A stretch of 6,336 nucleotides of DNA from Cyclobacteriaceae bacterium (GCA_947458795.1 CANHCD010000130.1:1-6336), one strand, 5' to 3'. Positions 1 through 6,336 are shown, counted from the stretch's first letter. A program made the numbers and translations. Notes: generated from the letters alone by a model not told the origin.

Positions 1-974
1 TGGCAGAAGCACATCAAGCGCAGTCCATCCGAATTGCCCATGCCAACTTTAAGTCTGCTTTAGTGGTCCATTTACTGGTCAACAAATTTATCCTAGCACG
101 GATTGTCCTTATCAAAGAGGTGAAGGAAGGGTTCAACAAGGAGATGATTGGCATCATTGGCACCTTTGCGAGACAGGCCTGTATTTCGGTTGAAAACCAC
201 CGATTACTCAACCAAGCTATAGAAAATGAGCGGTACCAAGAGGAGCTGAAAATTGCCCAGCGGGTTCAAAAGGCACTTTTACCCCTGAAACTTGACCATC
301 CCGCCTCCTTTGATATCTGTGCCTATTCCAACACAGCAGATGAAGTTGGGGGAGATTATTACGACACCTACCAGGTGGATGAAACTCATTTTGTACTCAT
401 CATGGGAGACGTGTCTGGGAAGGGAACCTCAGCAGCTTTTCATATGGCACAAATGAAAGGGGTATTCCAAAGCTTAATTCAACTTGGAATTCATCCTGCA
501 GAGTTTATGAATAAAGCAAATGCTGCACTGAGTAAATGCTTGGAGCGAAACCACTTTATAACAGCTTCTATCTTTGAAATTGATACTGTAAACAACATTT
601 TTTGCCATGCGCGAGCCGGGCATATTCCTACCTTATGGTACAAGGCCGCTGAGAAAGGGGCTGATTTTATTTCAATAGAAGGCCTTGGTTTGGGGATTGT
701 AAGAAACCCAAGCTACAAAAACCACGTACAGGAAGAAACATTTGAATACCGTTCGGGAGATATCTTAGTCCTCCTTACAGATGGGATACTAGAAGGCAGA
801 AAAGAGACAGGAGAACAATTTGGCTATGACCGAATTAAAAAAATAGTAGAAGAGCATCATCAAAAATCACCCATTCAACTACAGCAGGAAATTATCGATT
901 CACTCCATCAATTTGTGGGTGGTGATGGAATGATTGACGATGATTATTCCTTAATGGTAGTCAAATTCAAGTAA
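1..974 (+). CDS. GAF-PP2C (SpoIIE/RsbU-type) serine phosphatase, 5' partial
   Basis: C-terminal 323 residues of a protein phosphatase whose start lies left of the window; the frame is open from base 3, so the GTG at 63 is internal. Visible residues 1 to about 65 look like the end of a GAF sensor domain (hydrophobic strands, then the closing GFNKEM and ACISVEN helix). A charged helical linker (about 65-95) follows, typical of signal transmission to the catalytic domain. The PP2C/SpoIIE domain has the expected metal-binding motifs: EVGGDYYD (Asp118), GDVSGKG (Asp136), ARAGHIPTLWY, LLTDGILEGR (Asp260) and a terminal DDDYSLMVV. The family dephosphorylates a phospho-serine STAS antagonist, and the next gene encodes such a protein, so that is the inferred substrate. 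It is cytosolic as far as visible. The GAF ligand and anything further N-terminal cannot be seen. The family call is secure; the biological signal is unknown. Confidence 0.93.
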   Translation, partial: AEAHQAQSIRIAHANFKSALVVHLLVNKFILARIVLIKEVKEGFNKEMIGIIGTFARQACISVENHRLLNQAIENERYQEELKIAQRVQKALLPLKLDHPASFDICAYSNTADEVGGDYYDTYQVDETHFVLIMGDVSGKGTSAAFHMAQMKGVFQSLIQLGIHPAEFMNKANAALSKCLERNHFITASIFEIDTVNNIFCHARAGHIPTLWYKAAEKGADFISIEGLGLGIVRNPSYKNHVQEETFEYRSGDILVLLTDGILEGRKETGEQFGYDRIKKIVEEHHQKSPIQLQQEIIDSLHQFVGGDGMIDDDYSLMVVKFK

Positions 975-995
975 ACTGATTAAACTAGCTTAAGC

Positions 996-1340
996 ATGCT
1001 GCAACTCGAAAGAATAAAAGAAGGAAATAAAGACATTTTACGCTTGATTGGAGAGGTGGATGCAAGCAATTCTGTCCTACTGGACCAGTCTATGCAGGAG
1101 ATCTTACAACAAGGCGCTACCTTTCTTTTGATTGATGGAAATCAATTGGGCTATATTTCTTCTGCCGGCTTAGGTGTTTTCATGTCCTATTTGGATGATT
1201 TTTCAGAACAAGGAATTCGATTTGCGATTTTTGGTCTGAATGATCAGGTAAGTGAAGTATTTAAAATTCTTGGCCTAGATCGCTTGATCCAGATAGTTCC
1301 AGACAAATCCACTGCAATTACCCTTGGGAATGAGCCATAA
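996..1340 (+). CDS. STAS-domain anti-sigma factor antagonist (RsbV/SpoIIAA-like)
   Basis: A 114-residue single STAS domain, the usual length for RsbV/SpoIIAA proteins. The N-terminal strands carry the LIGEVDASN motif (matching the GELD element of SpoIIAA). The key loop reads LGYISSAGLGVF at about residues 51-62. Aligned by eye to SpoIIAA (MDSSGLGV), the phosphorylated serine corresponds to Ser56, which is kept, while the preceding Asp is replaced by Ser and the following Ser by Ala. By family knowledge the unphosphorylated form binds the anti-sigma kinase and frees its target; phosphorylation by the kinase blocks this and the PP2C phosphatase reverses it. The gene starts 21 bp after the phosphatase stop and overlaps the kinase gene, so the three are almost certainly one operon. 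There is no Shine-Dalgarno sequence before the ATG, as is common in Bacteroidota. The target pathway is not visible. Confidence 0.93.
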   Translation: MLQLERIKEGNKDILRLIGEVDASNSVLLDQSMQEILQQGATFLLIDGNQLGYISSAGLGVFMSYLDDFSEQGIRFAIFGLNDQVSEVFKILGLDRLIQIVPDKSTAITLGNEP

Positions 1341-1755
1341 ATTAAACTTATCCTGTTGTACATCTGCCTTGGTGGAGTTGCGAAGTTTTCTACAGCTTAG
1401 CTTAAAAACCTATGGGTTTTCGGAAGTGGACAGACACCAACTTATTTTGGCCGTGGAAGAGGTCTGTGCCAACCTGATTATTCACTCCCATGCCTGCAAT
1501 CCCAAAGAACTAATTCACCTGGAAGTAAAAGAATTGAAAAAAAAGTTGTCCATTGAAATCACCGACAAGGGGGACGCTTTCAACTTGTTGGAATATGAAG
1601 TTCCAGATCTCAAAAAGGTGATTGAGGAGAAACGAAAAGGTGGAATCGGGATATTCTTGGTGAAAAAAATCATGGATGAAATTGAATTTGAATCCAAAAA
1701 CGGAAAAAATACCTGTAGGCTAATTAAAAATTTTCCTTCCACAGTTGAACCCTAA
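1330..1755 (+). CDS. RsbW-like anti-sigma factor / serine kinase (HATPase_c)
   Basis: A 141-residue GHKL-fold ATPase of RsbW/SpoIIAB size. Counting from the ATG at 1330, the N-box is AVEEVCANLIIHSH (Glu43/Glu44, Asn48), the G1 box is ITDKGDAF (Asp79, Gly81) and the G2 box is GGIGIFLVKKIMDE (about 104-117); the closing IMDEIE matches the RsbW signature region. The ATG at 1330 is preferred over an in-frame TTG at 1324: it is the stronger codon and needs no extra residues. It overlaps the STAS gene by 11 bp, suggesting translational coupling, and the STAS-then-kinase order is the same as rsbV-rsbW. Inferred role: phosphorylate Ser56 of the STAS protein and, when not bound to it, hold an unknown partner (classically a sigma factor). 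The neighbouring cysteines near the N-terminus (residues 9-10) are of unknown importance. Confidence 0.92.
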   Translation: MSHKLNLSCCTSALVELRSFLQLSLKTYGFSEVDRHQLILAVEEVCANLIIHSHACNPKELIHLEVKELKKKLSIEITDKGDAFNLLEYEVPDLKKVIEEKRKGGIGIFLVKKIMDEIEFESKNGKNTCRLIKNFPSTVEP

Positions 1756-1797
1756 GAAGGGGGAATGATTCCACACATTTTATCTTTATAATTTTTG

Positions 1798-1805
1798 TAT
1801 CTTTG
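1798..1805 (+). promoter_or_regulatory. Bacteroidota -7 promoter element (TAnnTTTG)
   Basis: TATCTTTG matches the TAnnTTTG consensus of the Bacteroidota primary sigma factor exactly. It sits 24 bp before the ATG at 1830, which predicts transcription from about 1810-1813 and a short leader of under 20 nt. The upstream -33 match is poor: only a TTTT at 1778-1781 in roughly the right place, not TTTG. A near copy, TATCTTTA, lies 17 bp upstream at 1781-1788. The position between the kinase gene and the foldase genes fits a separate promoter for the foldase pair. The call rests on the consensus match alone. Confidence 0.55.
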
Positions 1806-1829
1806 AACTTTACTTTGGTCTTCCTTTCG

Positions 1830-3818
1830 ATGAATAAAAGAGCCCTTCCGGCAATCCTAGCACTTATACTGTCACTTAGTACTTCTCCTTTCTTGGCGCT
1901 AGCCCAAGAAAAGAAGGAGGTTTTGGTAGTCGTTGGTACTATTTCAGTTGACAAGGAAGAATTTTTGCAACTCATGTCCAAAGAAAGGCAGGGCGAGAGT
2001 CCAGCCAATTCATTGACGAGAAAGGAGTTTGAAGAGAATTTTGAATCATTTTTGACCTATAAACTAAAGGTCATCGAGGCTGAGTCCATCAAGCTTGACC
2101 AGTTGGAGGAGTTTAATCTTGAATTTTCATCCGTCAAGGAGTCCTTAATTGCTCCTTATCTGATCAAAAATTCAATCGAAGAAGGGGAAGTAAAAAAAGT
2201 CTATGCGCGCCTCCAAGAAATCGTCAGGGCAAAACACATTTTGTTTCAATTCCCTCCAAATCCCAAAAAGGAAGACAGCCTTGCAGTACTCCAAATGGCT
2301 TTGAAAGTGAAGGCTGAACTGGAAAATGGAGCTGACTTTGGTGCATTGGCACTTAACTATTCGGATGATCCTTCGGCTAAAATGAACAAGGGTGATTTAG
2401 GCTACTTTACTGGACTTCAGATGGTTCAGCAATTTGAAGAAGCTGCCTACACCCTTCCAGTTGGCAGTATTTCAGATCCTATTTTGACAGACTTTGGCTA
2501 CCATATCATCCAAGTAAGTAGCCGCCAAGCCAACCCAGGGGAAGTTCAAGTATCTCATATTTTGGTTCGGTTTGATTCAGAAAATCCAAGCCAAGAAGAA
2601 AATGCGCGAAGAAGAATTTCTGATATCTATGCGGAAATTCAAAAGGAGAACACGATTTGGGAAGAAATAGTACAAGCTTATTCTGAGGATCCTGGTACAA
2701 AGTCAGCAGGTGGACTGTTGCCTTGGTTTGCTGTAGGTACAATGATCCCAGAGTTTGAAGTGGCAGGCTTCTCCTTGACAGAGATTGGGGAAGTTTCTCC
2801 CCCAATCAAAACGGCATATGGGTACCATATTCTGCGCCTTGAAGGAAAAAGAGGGCTGGAGCCCTACGAGGAAGTGGAACAAAGCATCCGATCAAAAATT
2901 TTACGCAATTCCAAAACCGGAATGATTGAATCCCAGGTGATTGCAATTCAAAAATCACGCTACGGTTTTCAAGAAAATGAGGTAGGGATTTCTACAGTAG
3001 CTGGAGCAGTGATTGCTACAGACATAATTAGCTTTGGCACTGCCGTTCAAGAAAAAAAACTTGGAAACACGGAGCTATTTAAAGCGAATAACTCGTCCTA
3101 CACGGTGAAGGACTTGGTGAATTTTATGCAATCCAAAGAGGTCACTCCAAAAGGAAATGGGACTTTCTTTGAACTCTGGCTGGATAAATTCACAGAGGCC
3201 ACCTTGGCAAAAACGGAAGAAGTGGATTTGGAAAAAAACAACAAAGATTACCAAATGCTACTGAAGGAATATCGAGATGGCATTTTACTCTTCTCATTGA
3301 CCAACCAGGAGGTATGGCAAAAAGGGTTAAATGACTCCGTAGGTCAGCAGGCCTTCTTCGAAAAAAATAGTCAAAACTACCAATGGAAAGCTAGAGTTCA
3401 GGCCTACTTGACGAAGGTAAATGATGCGTCCAAACTAGAAAATGCACGTAAATACCTCCAAAATAAGGGATTCGATACAGACAGTTTTGCTGCATTTGAA
3501 GCAGATTATCGGAACAATTATCCCGATGCCTATGCTACAGAGTCAGGAACTTTTGAATACGAAGCACATCCAATTCTTTCGAAAGTAGATTTGAATAAGC
3601 CGTATCAAGAGTTGGTGATCGATGGAACTTCTTATGTGTTGGTCGTTGGAAAAGTATATCCACCTGGGCCGAGGAAATTTGAAGAGGCCCGAGGTCTTAT
3701 CATTCGAGATTACCAAGAATTTCTCAATCAGGCGCTTACCAAAAGATTAAAAGAAAAATATCCCATCCAAGTTAATGCTGGGGTTAAGGAAAAAGCCTTT
3801 GCCGCTTTGAATCAATAA
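1830..3818 (+). CDS. Periplasmic peptidyl-prolyl isomerase, multi-parvulin SurA/PpiD-like
   Basis: A 662-residue exported foldase. The ATG at 1830 is chosen over an in-frame TTG at 1803 because the latter overlaps the likely promoter and would add nine residues ahead of a well-formed signal peptide (about 1-25, cleavage after LALA before QE). Residues about 31-130 form a SurA_N-type helical chaperone region. Parvulin domain 1 (about 132-230) has KHILF (His136), a SDDPSAKMNKGDLGYF segment and FGYHIIQV (His225). Parvulin domain 2 (about 238-340) has SHILV (His243), SEDPGTKSAGGLLPWF and YGYHILRL (His333), so both look competent. Residues about 412-518 resemble the N-terminal helical region again, and about 519-611 resemble a parvulin without the histidines; a charged helix ends the protein. 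Inferred role: holding and isomerising outer-membrane proteins in the periplasm. It is followed 37 bp later by a second foldase gene, probably co-transcribed. The exact family name is uncertain. Confidence 0.92.
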   Translation: MNKRALPAILALILSLSTSPFLALAQEKKEVLVVVGTISVDKEEFLQLMSKERQGESPANSLTRKEFEENFESFLTYKLKVIEAESIKLDQLEEFNLEFSSVKESLIAPYLIKNSIEEGEVKKVYARLQEIVRAKHILFQFPPNPKKEDSLAVLQMALKVKAELENGADFGALALNYSDDPSAKMNKGDLGYFTGLQMVQQFEEAAYTLPVGSISDPILTDFGYHIIQVSSRQANPGEVQVSHILVRFDSENPSQEENARRRISDIYAEIQKENTIWEEIVQAYSEDPGTKSAGGLLPWFAVGTMIPEFEVAGFSLTEIGEVSPPIKTAYGYHILRLEGKRGLEPYEEVEQSIRSKILRNSKTGMIESQVIAIQKSRYGFQENEVGISTVAGAVIATDIISFGTAVQEKKLGNTELFKANNSSYTVKDLVNFMQSKEVTPKGNGTFFELWLDKFTEATLAKTEEVDLEKNNKDYQMLLKEYRDGILLFSLTNQEVWQKGLNDSVGQQAFFEKNSQNYQWKARVQAYLTKVNDASKLENARKYLQNKGFDTDSFAAFEADYRNNYPDAYATESGTFEYEAHPILSKVDLNKPYQELVIDGTSYVLVVGKVYPPGPRKFEEARGLIIRDYQEFLNQALTKRLKEKYPIQVNAGVKEKAFAALNQ

Positions 3819-3855
3819 TACTTCCCATTCGGATCTCCCGAAAAAGATAAAACCT

Positions 3856-5217
3856 ATGAAATTGTTAAACCGACTTATTCCGAGCCTACTTGCATTTTGG
3901 ATCTTGGGACAAGCTCAAGCCCAAGAAACTGCCACTGGTCAAGTGGTGGATAAAATCATCGCGAAAGTAGACAACAATATTCTTCTGGAGTCAGAAGTTC
4001 AAAAGTCCTACCTAGAAGCACTCTCCCAAGCGCAGCAGGGAATTGAGTCGCCTACCCGATGTGCAGTATTTGAAAGCTTGCTGATCAATAAACTGATGGT
4101 AGCCAAAGCTGTGGTGGACTCCGTTCTTGTCACCGATGCCGAGGTACTCCTAGAAGCCAACAACCGATTTGCTATGGTCATGCAACAATTCGGCGGAGAT
4201 GAGTCGATGCTTGCAGAAATGTATGGAAAGACTGCCGAACAGTTAAAGGCGGAGTTGGAAGAAGTGATGCGTGAGCAACTTATCGTGCGTAAAATGAGGA
4301 AAACGATCACGGATGGCATCACCGTTTCCCCATCCGAGGTGCGTGCTTTTTACCTCAACATTCCTAAAGATTCACTTCCCCTATTTACCTCTGAGGCTAC
4401 AGTAGGCCAAATCGTCAGAAAGCCCGAAACCAATCCAAAGGTTAGAGAAGAAATTATTGCGCAGCTTAAACAGTTTAAAGAGGCAATAGCAACCGGCAAG
4501 GCTACATTTGCCGAATTAGCCAAAGACAATTCGGAAGATCCTGGATCAGCAGCCCAAGGAGGAGATCTAGGATTTTTTAGAAGAGGTGAGCTGGCTCCAG
4601 AGTACGAGGCCACCGCATTGGGACTCCGACTTGGTGAGATCTCAGACCCTATTGAAACCCAATTTGGATTTCACATGATCCAGCTCCTCGAGAATAAAGG
4701 TACAACCTTCAATACGCGGCACATACTACGCATTCCAAAAGCCTCCGAGGAGGATATAGTAAAAGCTGAACGCTATTTAGACAGTCTTAAAAAAGAAGTT
4801 TTAGCTGGTAAAATTGATTTTGCTAAAGCAGCAAAAGAATATTCCCAAGATAGAGCAACTTCAGATGCAGGAGGATTTTTTACCGATCCAGCCACTACTT
4901 CCAATAGGCTATCGTTGCGCACCCTAGAAGATCCTGTACTCTATTTTACGATCGATACCATGAAGGTTGGGGACATCACTCCTCCAATTCGTTTTGAAGA
5001 TCCTAGAGAAGGCACTAAGGTCCGTATTCTTTTCTACAAAGCCAGATACCCTGCACATAAGGCAAACCTTGAGGATGATTATGAGAAATTGAAGGCAGCC
5101 ACCCTTCGCAGAAAAGAGGATGAGGTACTCAGCAAATGGTTTGTTACTGCCAAAGAAGATATTTTCATTGACATCGACCCCAGCTACGATCGCTGCGATG
5201 CCTTGAAAGACAAGTAG
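3856..5217 (+). CDS. surA: SurA-like periplasmic chaperone / peptidyl-prolyl isomerase
   Basis: A 453-residue exported protein, close in size and layout to SurA of proteobacteria (about 430 aa). Signal peptide about 1-22 (cleavage after AQA before QE). The SurA N-domain (about 27-165) starts with the characteristic VDKIIAKVDNNILLESEV block. Parvulin domain 1 (about 180-278) has NSEDPGSAAQGGDLGFF and FGFHMIQL (His273), but its first strand reads VGQIVR where RHIL is usual. Parvulin domain 2 (about 285-396) has TRHILRI (His289) and DAGGFF but ends with KVRILFY in place of GYHI. The C-terminal segment (about 400-453) would be the strand and helix that complete the SurA core. Two cysteines, Cys69 and Cys447, are the only ones in the mature protein. 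Inferred role: chaperone for outer-membrane proteins on the way to the Bam complex. It is the last gene of the transcript, with a strong terminator 6 bp after the stop. The gene symbol is by family resemblance, not proven orthology. Confidence 0.9.
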   Translation: MKLLNRLIPSLLAFWILGQAQAQETATGQVVDKIIAKVDNNILLESEVQKSYLEALSQAQQGIESPTRCAVFESLLINKLMVAKAVVDSVLVTDAEVLLEANNRFAMVMQQFGGDESMLAEMYGKTAEQLKAELEEVMREQLIVRKMRKTITDGITVSPSEVRAFYLNIPKDSLPLFTSEATVGQIVRKPETNPKVREEIIAQLKQFKEAIATGKATFAELAKDNSEDPGSAAQGGDLGFFRRGELAPEYEATALGLRLGEISDPIETQFGFHMIQLLENKGTTFNTRHILRIPKASEEDIVKAERYLDSLKKEVLAGKIDFAKAAKEYSQDRATSDAGGFFTDPATTSNRLSLRTLEDPVLYFTIDTMKVGDITPPIRFEDPREGTKVRILFYKARYPAHKANLEDDYEKLKAATLRRKEDEVLSKWFVTAKEDIFIDIDPSYDRCDALKDK

Positions 5218-5222
5218 TTTTT

Positions 5223-5249
5223 AAACCTCGCTAAGCGAGGTTTTTTTTT
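5223..5249 (+). terminator. Rho-independent terminator after the foldase pair
   Basis: A perfect 9-bp inverted repeat (AAACCTCGC / GCGAGGTTT, 5223-5231 with 5235-5243) around a TAA loop, running into nine T residues (5241-5249). It starts 6 bp after the stop of the surA-like gene. On the opposite strand the hairpin is followed by only three T residues, so it should work mainly for plus-strand transcripts, although it may also slow the convergent ABC transporter transcript. Confidence 0.93.
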
Positions 5250-5251
5250 AG

Positions 5252-5274
5252 GCACACCACTTGATGTGCTTTTT
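5252..5274 (+). terminator. Second, weaker hairpin with T-tract (possible back-up terminator)
   Basis: GCACA (5252-5256) pairs with TGTGC (5265-5269), with a further possible C-G pair across a C/A mismatch inside the 8-nt loop, followed directly by TTTTT (5270-5274). It starts 2 bp after the T-tract of the main terminator, so it could catch read-through. The stem is short, so function is uncertain. Confidence 0.45.
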
Positions 5275-5329
5275 AGGACCGTCAATAAGGAGTGGATTGC
5301 TCAATTACTAAGAGCGCATGTCAAGGAAT

Positions 5330-6336
5330 TTAGCTAGCACTTTCTTCAACGGATTCCCCGCCTTGCGTCTGCTTTTCAAAAAGAGCAGCATAAACTCCTT
5401 TTTGAGTCATTAAAGAAGCATGATCGCCGCGCTCCACAATTCGTCCCTCATCCAATACGATTATTTGATCGGCAAGCTTGGCTGAGGACACCCGGTGGGA
5501 GATGATGATGGAGGTACGGTTTTCCATGATCTTTTTGAGTGAATTTAAAATCGCATTCTCCGTCTTGGTGTCAACTGCAGATAGACAGTCATCTAGAATC
5601 AAAATCTTGGGTTCCTTTGCTATAGCTCTTGCAATAGAAACACGCTGCTTTTGTCCTCCAGAAAGCGTAATCCCTCGTTCACCAAGAAGGGTGTCAAAGC
5701 CATTGGGGAAGTCTAAAATGTTTTGGTAAACGTCTGCATCTTTAGCTGCCTGCGTCACTAGCTCTAGATCTGGATTGTCTACTCCAAAAGAAATATTGCT
5801 TGCAATGGTGTCGGAAAAAAGAAAAACATCTTGAGGAACCACACCTATCTGACTACGAAGGCTAGCCAATGCATAGTGCTGAATGGGTTTATTATCAACC
5901 AGAATCTCCCCGGAAGTAGCATCGTACATCCGCATCAGCAAATTGGCAAGCGTAGATTTGCCTGAGCCAGTGGTACCAATAATCCCCAAGGTCTGGCCAG
6001 CTTCAATCGAAAAGGAAACATCCTTCAACGCCTGGATCCCCGAATCTTGGTAAACAAAAGAAAGGTGACTCACTTGAATTGACCCTTCCAGTGTGGCTTC
6101 AATGTTTTTCTCAGATACCAAATCCGTTTTCTGATCCAACAATTCATTAATTCTTCGTTGGGAAACCTCCGCACGCTGCACAATACTGGTCACCCAGCCT
6201 AGGGATGCTACCGGCCAAGTCAACATGTTGACATAGAGTATAAATTCGGCGATGACACCATAGCCAATCTCCCCTTGAATGACCATCATCCCTCCTACAT
6301 ATACCGTGATGATGGTAGATATCCCCACTAGGGCCA
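5330..6336 (-). CDS. ABC exporter half-transporter (TMD-NBD), 5' partial
   Basis: C-terminal 334 residues of an ABC exporter; the frame is open to the right edge, so the GTG at 6328 is internal. The first 50 or so residues hold the last two membrane helices (ending YVNMLTWPVASLGWV), followed by the coupling linker and a complete nucleotide-binding domain. Motifs in order: Walker A GTTGSGKST, Q-loop VVPQDVFLF, signature LSGGQKQR, Walker B ILILDD, D-loop SAVD and switch histidine IIISHR. The residue after the Walker B Asp is Asp (codon 5588-5590) where catalytic Glu is expected; LDD followed by LSAVD is typical of one subunit of heterodimeric exporters such as E. coli MdlA or Bacillus YheI/BmrC. 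It belongs to the multidrug/lipid exporter group; the substrate cannot be told. It is convergent with the foldase genes, with 112 bp between stop codons. No strong terminator of its own is visible. Confidence 0.93.
   Translation of the reverse strand, partial: ALVGISTIITVYVGGMMVIQGEIGYGVIAEFILYVNMLTWPVASLGWVTSIVQRAEVSQRRINELLDQKTDLVSEKNIEATLEGSIQVSHLSFVYQDSGIQALKDVSFSIEAGQTLGIIGTTGSGKSTLANLLMRMYDATSGEILVDNKPIQHYALASLRSQIGVVPQDVFLFSDTIASNISFGVDNPDLELVTQAAKDADVYQNILDFPNGFDTLLGERGITLSGGQKQRVSIARAIAKEPKILILDDCLSAVDTKTENAILNSLKKIMENRTSIIISHRVSSAKLADQIIVLDEGRIVERGDHASLMTQKGVYAALFEKQTQGGESVEESAS

Noticed and set aside
14..211. Minus-strand reading frame of 65 codons
   Set aside because: It lies opposite the GAF coding region and its translation shows no recognisable domain.
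63..974. Phosphatase gene starting at the GTG at 63
   Set aside because: The frame is open to the left edge and the residues before 63 continue a GAF domain, so the GTG is internal.
1803..1829. TTG at 1803 as the start of the larger foldase
   Set aside because: It overlaps the TAnnTTTG element and adds residues ahead of a normal signal peptide; the ATG at 1830 fits better.
1756..1829. Terminator between the kinase gene and the foldase gene
   Set aside because: The only palindrome (1762-1772) has a one-base centre, so it cannot form a useful hairpin, and no T-run follows directly; read-through from the signalling operon remains possible.
1724..2008. Minus-strand frame of 94 codons crossing the promoter gap
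   Set aside because: It runs antisense to the kinase end, the promoter and the signal peptide region; composition and motifs do not support a protein.
2506..2805. Minus-strand frame of 99 codons inside the larger foldase
   Set aside because: It is antisense to a conserved parvulin domain, with no domain or start signal of its own.
4008..4613. Two minus-strand frames inside the surA-like gene
   Set aside because: Ser-rich translations typical of the reverse complement of a real gene, without recognisable motifs.
5478..5729. Plus-strand frame of 83 codons inside the ABC gene
   Set aside because: It is opposite the conserved signature and Walker B region and is a shadow of that gene.
1..6336. 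CRISPR array, tRNA/rRNA, insertion sequence or attachment site
   Set aside because: No spaced direct repeats, tRNA-like cloverleaf, transposase or terminal inverted repeats were seen on either strand.

Overview
The window looks like chromosomal DNA of a Bacteroidota member, most likely a Cytophagales relative such as Cyclobacteriaceae. The evidence is moderate GC, start codons without clear Shine-Dalgarno sequences, an exact TAnnTTTG promoter element ahead of the one gene that needs its own promoter, and a tandem pair of SurA/PpiC-type periplasmic foldases of the kind found in that phylum. The taxonomic call is inference; no rRNA or marker gene is present.

Layout: positions 1-1755 (+) hold a compact partner-switching cassette. 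It contains the C-terminal part of a GAF-PP2C (SpoIIE/RsbU-type) phosphatase cut by the left edge, a STAS anti-anti-sigma-like protein, and an RsbW-like ATPase/kinase whose ATG overlaps the STAS gene. In the model for this family, the kinase phosphorylates the STAS protein on a conserved serine and the GAF-controlled phosphatase removes the phosphate. This switches the kinase between the STAS protein and a third target. No sigma factor or other target lies in the window, so the output of the switch is unknown.

Positions 1756-1829 carry a probable promoter. Positions 1830-5217 (+) hold two exported peptidyl-prolyl isomerase/chaperone genes 37 bp apart, probably one transcript that ends at a strong intrinsic terminator (5223-5249), with a weaker second hairpin directly after it. 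Both proteins have signal peptides and are inferred to act on outer-membrane protein folding in the periplasm. The first (662 aa) has two parvulin domains with both conserved histidines, then what reads as a second chaperone module plus a degenerate third parvulin-like domain. The second (453 aa) is SurA-like, with its two parvulin domains each lacking one histidine of the usual pair.

Positions 5330-6336 (-) hold the C-terminal part of an ABC exporter half-transporter, convergent with the foldase genes and cut by the right edge. Its ATPase domain has Asp in place of the catalytic Glu after Walker B, as in the degenerate-site subunit of heterodimeric exporters.

The window reads mostly as recognisable housekeeping and signalling families. 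The points most worth a second look are the orphan partner switch, the repeated architecture of the larger foldase, the split histidine pattern in the smaller foldase and the degenerate ABC ATPase.
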